Below are positions 4,677-6,066 of a stretch of DNA of 6,066 bases, one piece after another. The notes below the pieces were generated by a model, which was given only the letters and a program-made list of their open reading frames with translations, searched no databases and was not told where the DNA came from. How positions within the stretch are numbered: the first letter of the stretch is position 1; every line of letters begins with the position of its first letter. Source of the DNA: Fusobacteriaceae bacterium (GTDB taxonomy: Bacteria; Fusobacteriota; Fusobacteriia; Fusobacteriales; Fusobacteriaceae); NCBI GenBank assembly GCA_030625925.1, contig DAOUPY010000104.1, forward strand, positions 1 to 6,066, written 5' to 3'. The translations under genes and the position numbers were made by a program.

Positions 4677-6066
4677 ATGATTACTTTTTTAGTATCGATA
4701 GTTTTATTAGTTTTAGGTCATCTTTTTTACGGGAAATTTGTTGAGAAGGTATTTGGAGTAGATCCAAAAGCGGAAACACCAGCAATTAGGTTAGAGGATG
4801 GGGTAGACTTTATACCATTACCAGGTTGGAAAATATTTATGATTCAATTCTTAAATATTGCAGGATTAGGACCAATATTTGGAGCAATTGCAGGAGCTTT
4901 ATTTGGACCGGTAGCATTTATATGGATTGTAGTTGGATCAATATTTGCAGGTGGAGTACATGATTACATGTCAGGAATGTTATCACTTAGAAATGATGGT
5001 AAATCTATACCAGAATTAGTTGGAAAATATTTAGGACAACCTTATAGAATGGCAATGAGAGTTATATCTGTAGTATTATTGGTATTAGTAGGAGTAGTAT
5101 TTGTAGCAGGACCTGCAACCATCTTACATGGATTAACAGGATTAAATGTAAAAGTATTGATATATATCATATTCGCTTATTATTTAGTAGCAACATTAGT
5201 ACCGGTAGATAAGATAATAGCTAAGATCTATCCACTGTTTGGAGCAGCACTATTATTCATGGCAGCTGGTGTAGGAGTTATGTTATTTGTAGGAGGATTT
5301 GAGATCCCGGAATTATTTGGTAATATAACAAATATGCAGGCGACACCTCTGAAAACTCCTATATTCCCAATGTTATTTATCACAATAGCATGTGGAGCAA
5401 TATCAGGATTCCATTCAACTCAATCACCACTTATGGCAAGATGTTTAACTAATGAAAAACAAGGTAAGAATGTATTTTATGGTTCTATGATTGCAGAGGG
5501 TGTAGTAGCATTAGTTTGGGCAGCAGCAGCAATGGCATTCTTTGGTGGAGTAAAAGGATTAGCAGGATTTGACGGAAATGCAGCAGCAATTGTAAATGTA
5601 ATATCTAACTCATTATTAGGAAAAGTTGGAGGAGCATTAGCAGTATTTGGAGTAGTAGCAGCACCTATCACATCTGGAGATACAGCATTTAGAAGTGCTA
5701 GACTTACAATAGCAGACGCACTTAACTTTGAACAACACTCTATGAAAAATAGATTATTAGTAGCTATACCGTTATTCGTTATTGGATTCTTCCTTTCAAG
5801 AGTAGATTTCAATATTGTGTGGAGATATTTCGGATTCACTAACCAATTAATCGCAACTATCGTATTATGGACTGCTACAGCTTACTTTGTAACGGAAAAG
5901 AAAAATTTCTGGATTACATATATCCCGGCAGTATTCATGACATCTGTATGTATCGCATTTATCATGATGGCACCAATTGGATTTGGATTACCAGTAATGA
6001 TGTCTAAGTACACAGGAATTGCCTTAGCAATAGTTATAGGAGGAATATTCTTAGCTGTAAAAGATA
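4677..6066 (+). CDS. cstA: CstA family carbon starvation/pyruvate transporter (3' end beyond window)
   Basis: The open frame runs from the ATG at 4677 to the window edge, 463 codons without a stop. It encodes a very hydrophobic multi-pass inner-membrane protein of the CstA family. Visible signatures are LNIAGLGPIFGAIAGALFGP (59-78), GGVHDYMSGMLSLRNDGKS (92-110), ACGAISGFHSTQSPLMARC (238-256), APITSGDTAFRSARL (329-343) and WRYFGFTNQLIA (382-393), spread over roughly a dozen membrane helices. Characterised members CstA and BtsT of E. coli take up pyruvate, and some relatives are linked to peptide use. The substrate here is inferred, with pyruvate favoured because a BtsSR-like kinase-regulator pair lies directly upstream. 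E. coli CstA is about 700 residues; this looks like the shorter form of low-GC anaerobes, so the visible part is probably nearly complete. The start is set by AGGAGG at 4666-4671 with a 5-nt spacer. Codons are strongly biased to GGA, GTA, GCA and TTA, suggesting high expression. Confidence 0.92.
   Translation, partial: MITFLVSIVLLVLGHLFYGKFVEKVFGVDPKAETPAIRLEDGVDFIPLPGWKIFMIQFLNIAGLGPIFGAIAGALFGPVAFIWIVVGSIFAGGVHDYMSGMLSLRNDGKSIPELVGKYLGQPYRMAMRVISVVLLVLVGVVFVAGPATILHGLTGLNVKVLIYIIFAYYLVATLVPVDKIIAKIYPLFGAALLFMAAGVGVMLFVGGFEIPELFGNITNMQATPLKTPIFPMLFITIACGAISGFHSTQSPLMARCLTNEKQGKNVFYGSMIAEGVVALVWAAAAMAFFGGVKGLAGFDGNAAAIVNVISNSLLGKVGGALAVFGVVAAPITSGDTAFRSARLTIADALNFEQHSMKNRLLVAIPLFVIGFFLSRVDFNIVWRYFGFTNQLIATIVLWTATAYFVTEKKNFWITYIPAVFMTSVCIAFIMMAPIGFGLPVMMSKYTGIALAIVIGGIFLAVKD

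Noticed and set aside
5477..5839. Minus-strand open frame of 120 codons rich in A, N, P and T
   Set aside because: It is the antisense shadow of the GCA/GTA/GGA-rich part of cstA, whose sense frame has unmistakable CstA motifs.

Overview
The window is AT-rich DNA (about one third G+C by eye) with strong GGAGG-type ribosome binding sites, heavy AGA/TTA/GGA/ATA codon use and closely packed genes. Together with a LytS/LytTR two-component pair next to a short-form CstA transporter, this suggests a low-GC anaerobe-type bacterium. My best guess is a member of the Fusobacteriota (marine relatives such as Ilyobacter, Propionigenium or Psychrilyobacter); a clostridial or other low-GC host cannot be excluded from sequence alone.

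Left part, minus strand (1-1667): a long, nearly perfect dyad at the left edge acts as a probable bidirectional terminator. It closes an acyl-ACP desaturase gene (54-938) that keeps all six predicted di-iron ligands. The desaturase has its own promoter with a perfect TTGACA -35 box, and a perfect 8+8 palindrome covers its spacer and -10, which looks like a repressor operator. Upstream on the same strand is a cutC-family TIM-barrel gene (1044-1667).

Middle part (1668-4229): a 172-bp divergent control region separates cutC from a plus-strand sensor-regulator operon. It holds a tandem 13-bp repeat and a self-complementary TTGCAA that could serve as -35 box for promoters in both directions. The operon encodes a 557-residue LytS/BtsS-type histidine kinase (5TM-LYT sensor, GAF, His_kinase, HATPase) and a 238-residue receiver-LytTR response regulator. 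Stop and start codons overlap by one base.

Right part (4230-6066): a 447-bp gene-free stretch begins with a mosaic of degraded direct and inverted repeats (CCACGAAT-, ACAGAG- and TCTCTGTG-type words). It ends with two adjacent palindromes and a probable promoter. It leads into a large, well-expressed-looking membrane protein gene of the CstA family (4677 to beyond the window end; 463 codons visible, no stop reached).

Working model: the kinase-regulator pair senses an external carbon metabolite, by family analogy pyruvate, and drives transcription of the adjacent cstA uptake gene. This parallels E. coli BtsSR-BtsT and Bacillus LytST with its pyruvate transporter. The desaturase and cutC are separate units with unrelated functions. 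I saw no mobile element, CRISPR array, tRNA or rRNA in the window.
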